Assembly (NCBI GenBank): GCA_013204195.1
Contig: JABMOJ010000149.1
Coordinates: forward strand, 1-8,294
Direction: 5' to 3'
Origin: SAR86 cluster bacterium
GTDB lineage: Bacteria; Pseudomonadota; Gammaproteobacteria; Pseudomonadales; Azotimanducaceae
Length of the DNA stretch: 8,294 bases
Of the stretch, positions 1 to 5,695 are shown piece after piece. Position 1 is the stretch's first letter. Each line of letters starts with the position of its first letter. Made by a program: the position numbers and the translations under genes. A model generated the notes under the pieces. It saw only the letters and a list, made by a program, of their open reading frames with translations. It made no database searches and was not told where the DNA came from.

Positions 1-528
1 CTCCAGTAGGCGCGCTGAAAAAAGCATGTCTCGCGCGGTAGAAGGGCCGACTAATCGCGCCAGCGCCGCCAAACCCGGATACTCATAGCCGAGACCAAGT
101 CGTGCTGCAGGGATTCCCAACCGTGAGCCTGGCGTTGCAAAGCGAACATCGGCATTCAAAGCAATCGCTAATCCGCCACCGATGCAGTAACCGTCGATCA
201 TGGCTATCAGCGGTTTGCTGAACCGCGCCAGCCACTGACTACCGCGGGCCGAAATCTGACCGTACTCGTGGCGCTGGGCCGCATTTGCGCGCTGCTGATC
301 AAACTCCGAGATATCAGCACCCGATGCAAACGCTTTCCCGCCGGCACCTTTCATAATGACCACGCGAACATCCGTGTCAGCTTCCATCATCTCCATGGCA
401 TCGCCGATGCCTTGCCACATTGCTAATGAAATCGCATTGCGACGCTCTGGCTGATTAAAAGTCAACCAGCCGATACCCCCGCTCACCTCAGCCAGGATCT
501 TGGTCGTTTTTAGCTCTAACTGCCTCAT
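1..528 (-). CDS. Crotonase-fold protein (enoyl-CoA hydratase/isomerase family), 3' end outside window
   Basis: The reading frame starts at the ATG at 528 (protein begins MRQLELKTTKILAEVS) and is open to the window edge, giving 176 residues; the C-terminal third is missing. A purine-rich stretch (AAGGGGCGAGAAG) directly precedes the start. Crotonase hallmarks are in order: NQPERRNAISL near residue 26, the first oxyanion-hole segment KAFASGADISEF near 85-96, and the second, GYCIGGGLAIALNADVRFA, near 133-151. Members bind acyl-CoA and stabilise an enolate or oxyanion. The two acids used by true hydratases (rat Glu144 and Glu164) fall in GGGxE and QPE; here these read GGGLA and IPA, so both positions are alanine. 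It may therefore not be a simple hydratase. I recall a proteobacterial subfamily with the same GGGLAIAL and IPAARLGLGY signatures, annotated enoyl-CoA hydratase without assigned function. Fold is secure; reaction is unknown. Confidence 0.9.
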   Translation of the reverse strand, partial: MRQLELKTTKILAEVSGGIGWLTFNQPERRNAISLAMWQGIGDAMEMMEADTDVRVVIMKGAGGKAFASGADISEFDQQRANAAQRHEYGQISARGSQWLARFSKPLIAMIDGYCIGGGLAIALNADVRFATPGSRLGIPAARLGLGYEYPGLAALARLVGPSTARDMLFSARLLE

Positions 529-581
529 CTTCTCGCCCCTTACCTATTTCGTTATCTTCGACATCATTGGGCTTCCACAGC

Positions 582-622
582 GCAAATTTCTAATCATCAG
601 GATCCATCATCTGGGCAAATTT
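582..622. promoter_or_regulatory. Direct repeat upstream of crotonase gene, possible regulator site
   Basis: The octamer GCAAATTT occurs at 582-589 and again at 615-622, exactly 33 bases apart, about three helical turns. It lies 54-94 bases upstream of the crotonase start, inside the 188-base gap after the LysR-type gene. The spacing would place two proteins on the same DNA face. AAATTT is itself a palindrome and common in AT-rich DNA, so chance is a real alternative. I see no convincing -35/-10 pair and no strong terminator in this gap. Confidence 0.2.
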
Positions 623-716
623 AGCGGCGTCTGGACAAGACAATACCGCTGCTACCCGTTACTCTTTGCATGCCTGCCATCCTCTCGCGAAGGCCTACAC
701 CCCAGGGCTAAAACAT

Positions 717-1583
717 TTATGACTCGATTGATTGCCAGAACGCTTGAACGACAGGTGAGATCGACAGACTCTTTGTCCGAGTACAGAACCCCACATGAAT
801 CTCTGTCAGCGCCGGACCCTCGGCCAGTATCTTGACCCGCCCTGCCAGCGGACTATTGTCGAGCACCAGCGCCGGTACAAAGCCGACGCCACAGCCCAGC
901 GCCACCAATGATAAGATAGCCTCATTACCCGCCACTTCACTATAAATATTCGGCTTGATACTGAGTTGTCGTAACCAATCGTCAATATGGTTTCGAGCCG
1001 GACCGCTGGTGGGCAAAACCAACGGCACAGCAGACCAGTCAACCGGTACGTCTTTATCAAACTGACTGCCCACCGGCGCGATCGTCAACATGGGAATGGA
1101 CATGATGATCCGCTTAGTGAGTTGCGGGTCATGGTCGTCTGCCAATGCTGCGACCACCACATCACAACCTTCATGGAGGCGCTGCAACGCATTAACCGCG
1201 TAGCCCGTCTCCAACTGGATCTCCACCAGCGGGTATTCTTGACGGAACCGCGCCAGGACCTGAGGCAAAATACTTTGGCTCGCTGTCACCGAGGAGAACA
1301 GCGACAATTTACCGGATAAGCGCTGCAGAGATACACCCAGGTCAACCTGCAACTGTTCACCACGAGCCACCACATCCTCGGCATATAGCCTGAAAATCTC
1401 CCCTTGCGGGGTCAGGCTCACTGTTCGGTTGTCTCTGAGCAGCAGCGTGCAGCCGAGTTCTGCCTCGAGACGCTGAATCGAGCGACTCAAAGCCGAAGCA
1501 CTCAGATGAAACTGCTCACTGGTTTTGCTGAAGTGTAGATTCCGACAAAGGCCAAGGTAGATCTGAAGGGTTTGTGTATCCAT
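717..1583 (-). CDS. ilvY: LysR-type transcriptional regulator, IlvY-like
   Basis: This is a LysR-type regulator of 288 residues (start 1583) with an N-terminal winged helix-turn-helix (about residues 1-60: MDTQTLQIYL, then SASALSRSIQRLEAELG) and a periplasmic-binding-like effector domain. It matches E. coli IlvY along its length as I recall that sequence: RDNRTVSLTPQGE, a SGKLSLFSSVTAS segment, EIQLETGYAVNAL, VALGCGVGFVP and a C-terminal QAFW. In enterobacteria IlvY senses acetolactate/acetohydroxybutyrate and activates the divergent ilvC (ketol-acid reductoisomerase). Here no ilvC lies in the adjacent divergent position, so the target is remote or different. An in-frame ATG at 1598 adds five residues (MARCR). 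I prefer 1583 because it aligns with IlvY Met1, but neither start has a good ribosome-binding site. Orthology is likely; the regulon is inferred. Confidence 0.85.
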   Translation of the reverse strand: MDTQTLQIYLGLCRNLHFSKTSEQFHLSASALSRSIQRLEAELGCTLLLRDNRTVSLTPQGEIFRLYAEDVVARGEQLQVDLGVSLQRLSGKLSLFSSVTASQSILPQVLARFRQEYPLVEIQLETGYAVNALQRLHEGCDVVVAALADDHDPQLTKRIIMSIPMLTIAPVGSQFDKDVPVDWSAVPLVLPTSGPARNHIDDWLRQLSIKPNIYSEVAGNEAILSLVALGCGVGFVPALVLDNSPLAGRVKILAEGPALTEIHVGFCTRTKSLSISPVVQAFWQSIES

Positions 1584-1624
1584 CCTGCAGCGTGCCATCT
1601 TCGGAAAGGATTGAGAGCGCGATT

Positions 1625-1655
1625 ATTACACAGAGTGGGATTTAGTTTAAACAAA
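1625..1655 (-). promoter_or_regulatory. Candidate promoter and autoregulatory LysR box for the IlvY-like gene
   Basis: Reading the minus strand, TTGTTT (1649-1654) and TGTAAT (1625-1630) are separated by 18 bases. This would start transcription about 35 bases before the ATG at 1583. The -35 element overlaps the palindrome GTTTAAAC (1645-1652), flanked by TT and AA to give a T-N11-A arrangement (T1643, A1655), the generic LysR-box pattern. Overlap of box and -35 would fit autorepression. The sequence match is direct; function is inferred. Confidence 0.35.
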
Positions 1656-1677
1656 CGCGTGCAACAAGCGCATTTCA

Positions 1678-1809
1678 TCAATAGCCCAGGAAAAATCCCA
1701 GCAGCGCACTGTCAGTCTCTGCGAGTAAAATTCGACGGTCTCTGAAAATGTAAGAGCCCTGCGTGAACAGGGCCCTGAGTTGCTGGTACGATGTCATCCA
1801 TGCATGCAT
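1678..1809 (-). CDS. Possible small ORF or gene remnant, 43 residues, unidentified
   Basis: On the minus strand an ATG at 1809 opens 43 codons ending in TGA at 1678-1680. The peptide begins MHAWMTSYQQLRALF and ends LLGFFLGY. The frame stays open upstream to 1869, adding NEYSYRERKRLF just before the ATG, so the start could be a relic and the frame a truncated gene end. The composition (mixed charged, aromatic and aliphatic residues) reads more like protein than random translation. There is no clear ribosome-binding site, the hairpin at 1756-1773 lies inside it, and a second frame on the same strand is also open. I do not recognise a family. It could be spurious. Confidence 0.2.
   Translation of the reverse strand: MHAWMTSYQQLRALFTQGSYIFRDRRILLAETDSALLGFFLGY
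1756..1773 (-). terminator. GC-rich hairpin, weak minus-strand terminator candidate
   Basis: GCCCTG (1756-1761) pairs with CAGGGC (1768-1773) over a six-base loop. Read on the minus strand the stem is followed by TCTTACATTTTC, which is T-rich but interrupted. It would stop a transcript entering from the right before it reaches the IlvY-like gene. The overlapping palindrome CAGGGCCCTG (1768-1777) gives an alternative role as a protein-binding site. Confidence 0.25.
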
Positions 1810-1829
1810 GAATAAACGCTTACGCTCGC

Positions 1830-1867
1830 GGTATGAATACTCATTGGCGCCAATGGGTAGGCATACC
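1830..1867. repeat. 38-base near-perfect palindrome with 14-base perfect core
   Basis: The core CATTGGCGCCAATG (1842-1855) is a perfect palindrome. Outside it TACT pairs with GGTA (one G-T wobble), then two mismatches (A1836-A1837 against G1860-G1861), then GGTATG (1830-1835) pairs with CATACC (1862-1867). Sixteen of nineteen positions per arm are Watson-Crick paired. In DNA this could be a dimeric regulator site; the loopless centre makes a simple RNA hairpin less natural, though the outer arms could still pair. No gene start lies close enough to make a classical operator obvious. Confidence 0.6.
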
Positions 1868-1902
1868 TCTCACCGAGAACCAGCCATGGGCGCGCTACGA
1901 CT

Positions 1903-1941
1903 CCGAGACTCCTGTTGGAGTTTTCAGACCTCGGGGTCTGA
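1903..1941. repeat. Overlapping, mutually exclusive hairpins
   Basis: Three stems can be drawn. ACTCC (1908-1912) pairs with GGAGT (1917-1921) over a TGTT loop. TCAGACC (1924-1930) pairs with GGTCTGA (1935-1941) over a TCGG loop. CCGAG (1903-1907) pairs with CTCGG (1930-1934), which encloses the first stem but cannot form together with the second. On the plus strand the first stem is followed by TTT. The layout resembles a switchable leader, but no gene follows within reach on the plus strand. On the minus strand it would precede the small frame at 1678-1809. Confidence 0.45.
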
Positions 1942-2100
1942 TACACCCTGGCAGAGTTTAATATCCGCCTAGTTAGGACTTTCATCCTGAGCCTACTTTA
2001 ACCCTGGCCGTAGCTTTTGTTAAAGACCCATTGGATCTCAACAGCACAGTTGATTATTTTAACGGGTTATTACAACGCGATTGATAGCAAAAGCAACACC

Positions 2101-2131
2101 AAAAAAAACGAGCCACCAGGACTCGTTTTTT
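2101..2131 (-). terminator. Rho-independent terminator of the acyl-CoA dehydrogenase gene
   Basis: Read on the minus strand, CGAG (2125-2122) pairs with CTCG (2112-2109), continued by CC/GG pairs with one bulged base and a four-base loop, followed by eight T residues. A matching T run on the plus strand makes it capable of acting both ways. It lies 37 bases after the stop codon at 2168. A second small hairpin, CGCCT-CAG-AGGCG (2146-2158), sits between stop and terminator. Confidence 0.85.
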
Positions 2132-2167
2132 GACTGCGGTGTAAACGCCTCAGAGGCGCTAGTACCC

Positions 2168-3298
2168 CTAGTAGCCTTGTAACACGCCATAACGGTCACG
2201 ATGAAAGGCGCTGCCCCCCAAGGTGTGCTCTGACACTCGCGAGCGCTTCATAAAGAAGCCGATTTCATACTCGTCCGTCATGCCGATACCACCATGCATC
2301 TGCACGCCTTCGCTGCTTACCAGGTTATAGGTATCGTTGAGGCGGGCTTTCGCCAGACTAGCCAACTCAGGCACCTGGTCTGAATCTTCATCCAGCGCTG
2401 ACAAGGCTTCCATGACGACCGACTTTGACAGCTCAATCTCGCAGAACATCTCTGCCGCGCGGTGCTTGAGCGCCTGGAATGAACCGATGGGCACACCAAA
2501 TTGCTCTCGAGTCTTCAGGTACTCAACCGTGCGGTTGTAGCATTCCTGGATACTGCCTAGCATTTCTGCGGCCAGTAAGATCCGACCGGCATCCAACACT
2601 TTATCCAGCACATCAGCGCCTTGACCTTCAGCACCCAGTAAGACGCCTTCAGCGTCTGCGAAAACCATATTCGCGGCATTGCGGCTATCAGCCATAATCG
2701 TGCGTGTAACGCTGACACCCGCCGCATCACGATCAACCAGCACCAATGTTAAGCCATCCCGTTCGCCTGCCTGACCCGAAGTTCGAGCGACTACCACCAG
2801 TTTGTTTGCCACGTGACCATCGATCACGAAGGTCTTGCTGCCGCTGACCTTATAGCCGGCGCCAGACTTTGTCGCAGTGGTCTTGGCACCATACGGGCTA
2901 TGATGCGGAGTTTCCTCTAGCGCCAGCGCTAACAGTAATTCACCGGCGGCGATCTGTGGCAACAGGTCACCCTTCTGCTCATCGTTGCCACCGTGCACTA
3001 TGGCACTGCTGCCGACGACGGCAGTTGCCCATAGAGGCGAGGCAGTCAGCGTACGACCGCACTCTTCCATCACAACACCCATACCCATGTAACCAAAGCC
3101 CAGGCCACCAAAGTCTTCAGGAATGGTGATCCCAGTCCAACCAAGATCGACCATCTGTTGCCAGGTACCGGTATCAAAACCATTCTCGTTCTTCTCGTCA
3201 CGCAGCTTTCGCAATTGCGTGATCGGCGTGTTGTTGGCGCAGAAATCTTTCGCTGCATCCTTCAACATATTCTGTTCTTCGTTTAGTACCAATGGCAT
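2168..3298 (-). CDS. Acyl-CoA dehydrogenase family flavoprotein
   Basis: The 376-residue product has the usual length and domain order of the family: helical N-terminal domain (about 6-118), beta middle domain (about 122-215) and helical C-terminal domain (about 226-374). Landmarks are IPEDFGGLG (59-67), ALALEETPHHSPY (124-136), REQFG (264-268) and QMHGGIGMTDEY (333-344), the last two FAD- and dimer-contacting in the family. Such enzymes desaturate acyl-CoA thioesters with FAD and pass electrons to electron-transfer flavoprotein. The C-terminal site that is YEG(T) in medium-chain enzymes reads TLGGS (359-363), and the alternative glutamate site of isovaleryl/long-chain enzymes reads DAGR (236-239). 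Neither carries the base, so a non-standard base or a partner subunit may be needed. AGGAG lies 10 bases before the ATG. It appears to be a single-gene transcript. Substrate unknown. Confidence 0.93.
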   Translation of the reverse strand: MPLVLNEEQNMLKDAAKDFCANNTPITQLRKLRDEKNENGFDTGTWQQMVDLGWTGITIPEDFGGLGFGYMGMGVVMEECGRTLTASPLWATAVVGSSAIVHGGNDEQKGDLLPQIAAGELLLALALEETPHHSPYGAKTTATKSGAGYKVSGSKTFVIDGHVANKLVVVARTSGQAGERDGLTLVLVDRDAAGVSVTRTIMADSRNAANMVFADAEGVLLGAEGQGADVLDKVLDAGRILLAAEMLGSIQECYNRTVEYLKTREQFGVPIGSFQALKHRAAEMFCEIELSKSVVMEALSALDEDSDQVPELASLAKARLNDTYNLVSSEGVQMHGGIGMTDEYEIGFFMKRSRVSEHTLGGSAFHRDRYGVLQGY

Positions 3299-3690
3299 AG
3301 CTTCGTTACTCCTGATGTACGCTTTGTTGGATCTCTGGAACCGCCTAGAGCTCCCCTGCCTGACGGCCCACCTAGTTTCGATAGGCTGTCAAAATTCTTG
3401 TCACTTTCTGCCGCGCCAGCTGACTACCGCTGTGACCGAAAGATTCTACCATCGTTGAAGATAAAATCGACTATCCTCTGCGTAATGCGCCTAACCGGCA
3501 CACCCCCCACCCAGCGTTGCCTCACAACAAGGCTCTCACCGCGCGACAATCGGATCAACTGTCGCTACCCTAACAAAGATCTGATATAAAAATAAATACT
3601 CTTGGCGGTCTTATTCGTCTTGTTTAGGCCAACGTATAAGGCAGACTGAGGGGTCGACCGCAGAAAGTCAGTTAAACGGAGCTTTTTTTC
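3299..3690. promoter_or_regulatory. Divergent intergenic region between acyl-CoA dehydrogenase and ketopantoate reductase-like genes
   Basis: This 392-base gap must hold the control regions of both flanking genes. I find no convincing coding frame in it. On the minus strand a perfect TTGACA (3387-3392) lacks a -10 at 16-18 bases, and TAGAAT (3443-3448) lacks a good -35, so the dehydrogenase promoter is not resolved. On the plus side a promoter candidate and an inverted repeat are listed separately. The plus-strand leader can fold by nested arms: GCGGTC (3605-3610) with GACCGC (3656-3661), GTCT (3617-3620) with AGAC (3643-3646), and GCC (3628-3630) with GGC (3640-3642). Confidence 0.5.
3543..3590 (+). 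promoter_or_regulatory. Extended -10 promoter with upstream inverted repeat, for the ketopantoate reductase-like gene
   Basis: TGATATAAA (3582-3590) fits an extended -10 (TG-N-TATAAA). The region 17 bases upstream has no good -35, as expected for an extended -10 or activator-dependent promoter. Perfect arms GCGACA (3543-3548) and TGTCGC (3560-3565), 11 bases apart, overlap the would-be -35 zone and could be an operator. The predicted leader is roughly 94 bases. A second -10-like TATAAG at 3635-3640 is an alternative. Confidence 0.35.
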
Positions 3691-4665
3691 ATGAGATACA
3701 TCATTTACGGCGCCGGCGCCATCGGCGGTACCATCGGCGCATGTTTGCATCGTTCCGGCGCGGATGTCCTGCTTATCGCTCGAGGCACCCATTTTGATCG
3801 ACTAGCCGCCGACGGACTGACCTATCGCAGCCCAAACATCAGCGAGACCCTGCAGATTCCTGTGGTCGATCATCCGGCAAAGATCACTTTTAGAGCCGAT
3901 GACGTGCTATTGCTGACCATGAAATCCCAGCATACCGAAGCGGCGCTGGAGACCCTGGCCACCCTGGCACCGCCGGATTTAGCCATTATCTGCGCGCAGA
4001 ACGGTGTCGCCAACGAGGCCATGGCGGCTCGTAAGTTTCGCCAAGTTTATGGCATGCTGGTGATGTTGCCCGCTACCCACCTGGTGCCCGCGGAGGTGCT
4101 GCACCATGCCAGCGGTATCGGCGGCGTGCTTGACGTGGGCCGTTATCAGACTGGCGTCGATAGCTGCATTCAGCAGGTGGCAGAAGACGTGACTCGAGCC
4201 GGCTTTCTGTGTGCCGCCGATCCACGGCCCATGCGCTGGAAATATGCCAAACTCCTGCAGAATCTCGGCAACGCGTTTCAGGCGGTTTGCTCGCCAGGTC
4301 CTCAAGACCGTGATGTGATGTCGTTGGTGCGCCAGGAGGCGCTCGCCTGCTATGCGGCAGCCAACATTGACTGTGCGACTCAAGCGGAGGTCAAGACGCG
4401 CCACAGTGTCATCACCATGGGCTCCATTGATGGCATCGAACATGGGGGCGGTTCCTCGTGGCAGAGCCTGTCGCGGGGCACCGGCGATATCGAAGCCGAC
4501 TACTTGAATGGTGAAATTTGCCTGCTTGGCCAGCAACAGGGGGTCCCGACGCCGGCCAACGAGGTGCTGCGTTATCTGGCGAATCAAGCCGCCTTTCACC
4601 GCACGCCACCGGGCCAGTTCAATGCGACTCAAATCGCGGCAATGATCGCTGACCTAGCTGCTTAG
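3691..4665 (+). CDS. 2-dehydropantoate 2-reductase (ketopantoate reductase) family protein
   Basis: The family reduces ketopantoate or related 2-keto acids with NADPH in the cytoplasm. The 324-residue product (E. coli PanE has about 303) opens with the Rossmann dinucleotide motif YGAGAIGGTIG (6-16) and ARG (30-32). It carries the conserved QNG (103-105), the catalytic lysine in WKYAKLLQN (K187, aligned with E. coli K176), a GSSW segment (254-257) and IEADYLNG (267-274) with the substrate-binding glutamate E268. All expected active-site residues are thus present. GGAG (3678-3681) sits nine bases before the ATG. It is not next to other pantothenate genes, and its 3' end overlaps the convergent PdxA2-type gene by 12 bases. 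A catabolic 2-keto acid reductase is as likely as true PanE, so I give no symbol. Confidence 0.9.
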   Translation: MRYIIYGAGAIGGTIGACLHRSGADVLLIARGTHFDRLAADGLTYRSPNISETLQIPVVDHPAKITFRADDVLLLTMKSQHTEAALETLATLAPPDLAIICAQNGVANEAMAARKFRQVYGMLVMLPATHLVPAEVLHHASGIGGVLDVGRYQTGVDSCIQQVAEDVTRAGFLCAADPRPMRWKYAKLLQNLGNAFQAVCSPGPQDRDVMSLVRQEALACYAAANIDCATQAEVKTRHSVITMGSIDGIEHGGGSSWQSLSRGTGDIEADYLNGEICLLGQQQGVPTPANEVLRYLANQAAFHRTPPGQFNATQIAAMIADLAA

Positions 4666-5667
4666 ATTGCCATTCATCATGGCGATGGCGGCATCAATGG
4701 CCTGACTGAGGCTGTCAGCGTTCGCCAGATTTTTACCTGCTATATCAAAGGCCGTACCGTGATCTACCGAGGTGCGAATAAACGGTATGCCCATGGTGGC
4801 AGTAATGCTGTCGGCAAAATTATGCATCTTGATGGCGATATGGCCCTGGTCATGATACAGGGCTAGAACCGCATCAAACTCGCCGTTGACCGCTCGATAA
4901 AAGACGGAATCTGCCGGGTAGGGCCCGACCACATCCAGCCCCAGCGCGCGAGCCTCAGCAACCGCCGGGGCAATCTCGTCAATCTCTTCTCGACCGAGCA
5001 TACCACCCTCGCCCCCATGGGGATTTAAAGCGGCTACTGCGATTTTCGGTGGCCGCCCACACCAACGGCTAAGGCTGTCGTGGGTCAACTGTAGCTTCTC
5101 CACTAATACCGGCCGGCGCACGTAGGCCACGGCTTCTGCCAGAGACTTATGGGTGGAAAGGTGCGCAACTTTCAGGCCCTGGGTCATCAACAACGTCGCC
5201 GTGAGTCCAGCACCGGTCATCCGCGCCAGGATTTCCTGGTGACCGATGTCGCCCACATAGCCCGCGGCATGAACCGCTTCCTTGTTGATGGGACAGGTGA
5301 CCACCCCTTGAATTTGGCCGGCCAGGGCAAGATTCACGGCGGTTTCAAAATATTGCACCGCCGCGTGGCCACAGCGCTGCGAGACTGCGCCCATGACCAG
5401 CTGACCTGCATCGAAGGCGTAGGCCTCAAGGACCTGAATCACGCCGGCTTGGGCCTGCAGGTCGTCAATATTCGTCATTTTCCGCAACGGCAAATGAATC
5501 CCGGTCTGGTCCATCGCCAGCCGCAAACAGGCGATATCGCCAATCACAAAGGGCTGCGCGTGGGCATACACTGCGGGCCGAACCAGGGTCTTGACGCAAA
5601 TTTCAGCGCCAACCCCTGCAGGATCTCCCATGGTGATGGCGAGTCGCGGTTGCATAGCTGATGACAT
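4654..5667 (-). CDS. PdxA2-type dehydrogenase (4-hydroxythreonine-4-phosphate dehydrogenase family)
   Basis: The product (337 residues) shows the PdxA family order: TMGDPAGVG (12-20), GHQE (142-145, usually GHTE), metal-binding His in STHKS (H173), LNPHGGEGG (H217) and YHDQG (H272), GPYPADSVF (248-256) and RTSVDHGTAFDIAGK (298-312). The family oxidises phosphorylated hydroxy acids with NAD and a divalent metal, followed by decarboxylation. After YHDQG it reads HIAIK. To my knowledge this is typical of the PdxA2 branch (4-phospho-threonate/erythronate dehydrogenases), whereas vitamin B6 PdxA reads LPVLKYQGF. No DUF1537 sugar-acid kinase, the usual PdxA2 partner, is in view. A dihydrodiol dehydrogenase role as in TphB is a lesser alternative. 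AGGAG lies six bases before the ATG. It is the last gene of the transporter-hydrolase operon, 28 bases after the hydrolase stop. Confidence 0.9.
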   Translation of the reverse strand: MSSAMQPRLAITMGDPAGVGAEICVKTLVRPAVYAHAQPFVIGDIACLRLAMDQTGIHLPLRKMTNIDDLQAQAGVIQVLEAYAFDAGQLVMGAVSQRCGHAAVQYFETAVNLALAGQIQGVVTCPINKEAVHAAGYVGDIGHQEILARMTGAGLTATLLMTQGLKVAHLSTHKSLAEAVAYVRRPVLVEKLQLTHDSLSRWCGRPPKIAVAALNPHGGEGGMLGREEIDEIAPAVAEARALGLDVVGPYPADSVFYRAVNGEFDAVLALYHDQGHIAIKMHNFADSITATMGIPFIRTSVDHGTAFDIAGKNLANADSLSQAIDAAIAMMNGNLSS

Positions 5668-5695
5668 TGGTCGCTCCTGTGACAGATGTGTGGGA

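Larger units (their letters stand above)
1600..2167. other. Gene-poor region rich in inverted repeats
   Basis: About 570 bases lie between the IlvY-like gene and the acyl-CoA dehydrogenase without a recognisable gene. Reading frames here are short and open in several frames at once, so openness alone is weak evidence of coding. The stretch holds several strong palindromes (1756-1773, 1799-1810, 1830-1867, 1903-1941), an inverted repeat CTTTAAC/GTTAAAG (1996-2002 and 2019-2025) and a terminator (2101-2131). On the minus strand a weak promoter-like pair, TTGCTT then TGTAAT with a 16-base spacer, lies at about 2071-2098. It would transcribe the hairpin cluster towards the IlvY-like gene. A structured RNA, an intergenic repeat or a decayed gene are all possible; I cannot identify it. 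Confidence 0.5.

Noticed and set aside
529..716. Terminator or RNA gene between the LysR-type and crotonase genes
   Set aside because: No stem followed by a T run and no tRNA-like features on either strand; only the octamer repeat was worth listing.
500..835. 111-codon plus-strand frame covering the gap between crotonase and LysR genes
   Set aside because: It overlaps the ends of two recognised minus-strand genes, has no ribosome site, and the peptide shows no coherent domain.
1763..1972. 69-codon plus-strand frame beginning with GTG
   Set aside because: No ribosome site, and it runs through the palindrome cluster where several frames are open. The peptide is rich in Arg, Ser and Trp with no motif. 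I judged the opposite-strand frame slightly more protein-like.
3387..3392. Perfect TTGACA on the minus strand upstream of the acyl-CoA dehydrogenase
   Set aside because: No acceptable -10 lies at 16-18 bases (the expected place reads GGGCCG), so it is not called as a promoter.
3979..4632. 217-codon open frame on the minus strand
   Set aside because: It lies wholly antisense to the ketopantoate reductase-like gene, whose motifs are clear. The antisense translation shows no family motif; it is a shadow frame.
5149..5661. 170-codon open frame on the plus strand
   Set aside because: Antisense to the PdxA2-type gene, which carries all its family motifs; no independent start signal or motif.
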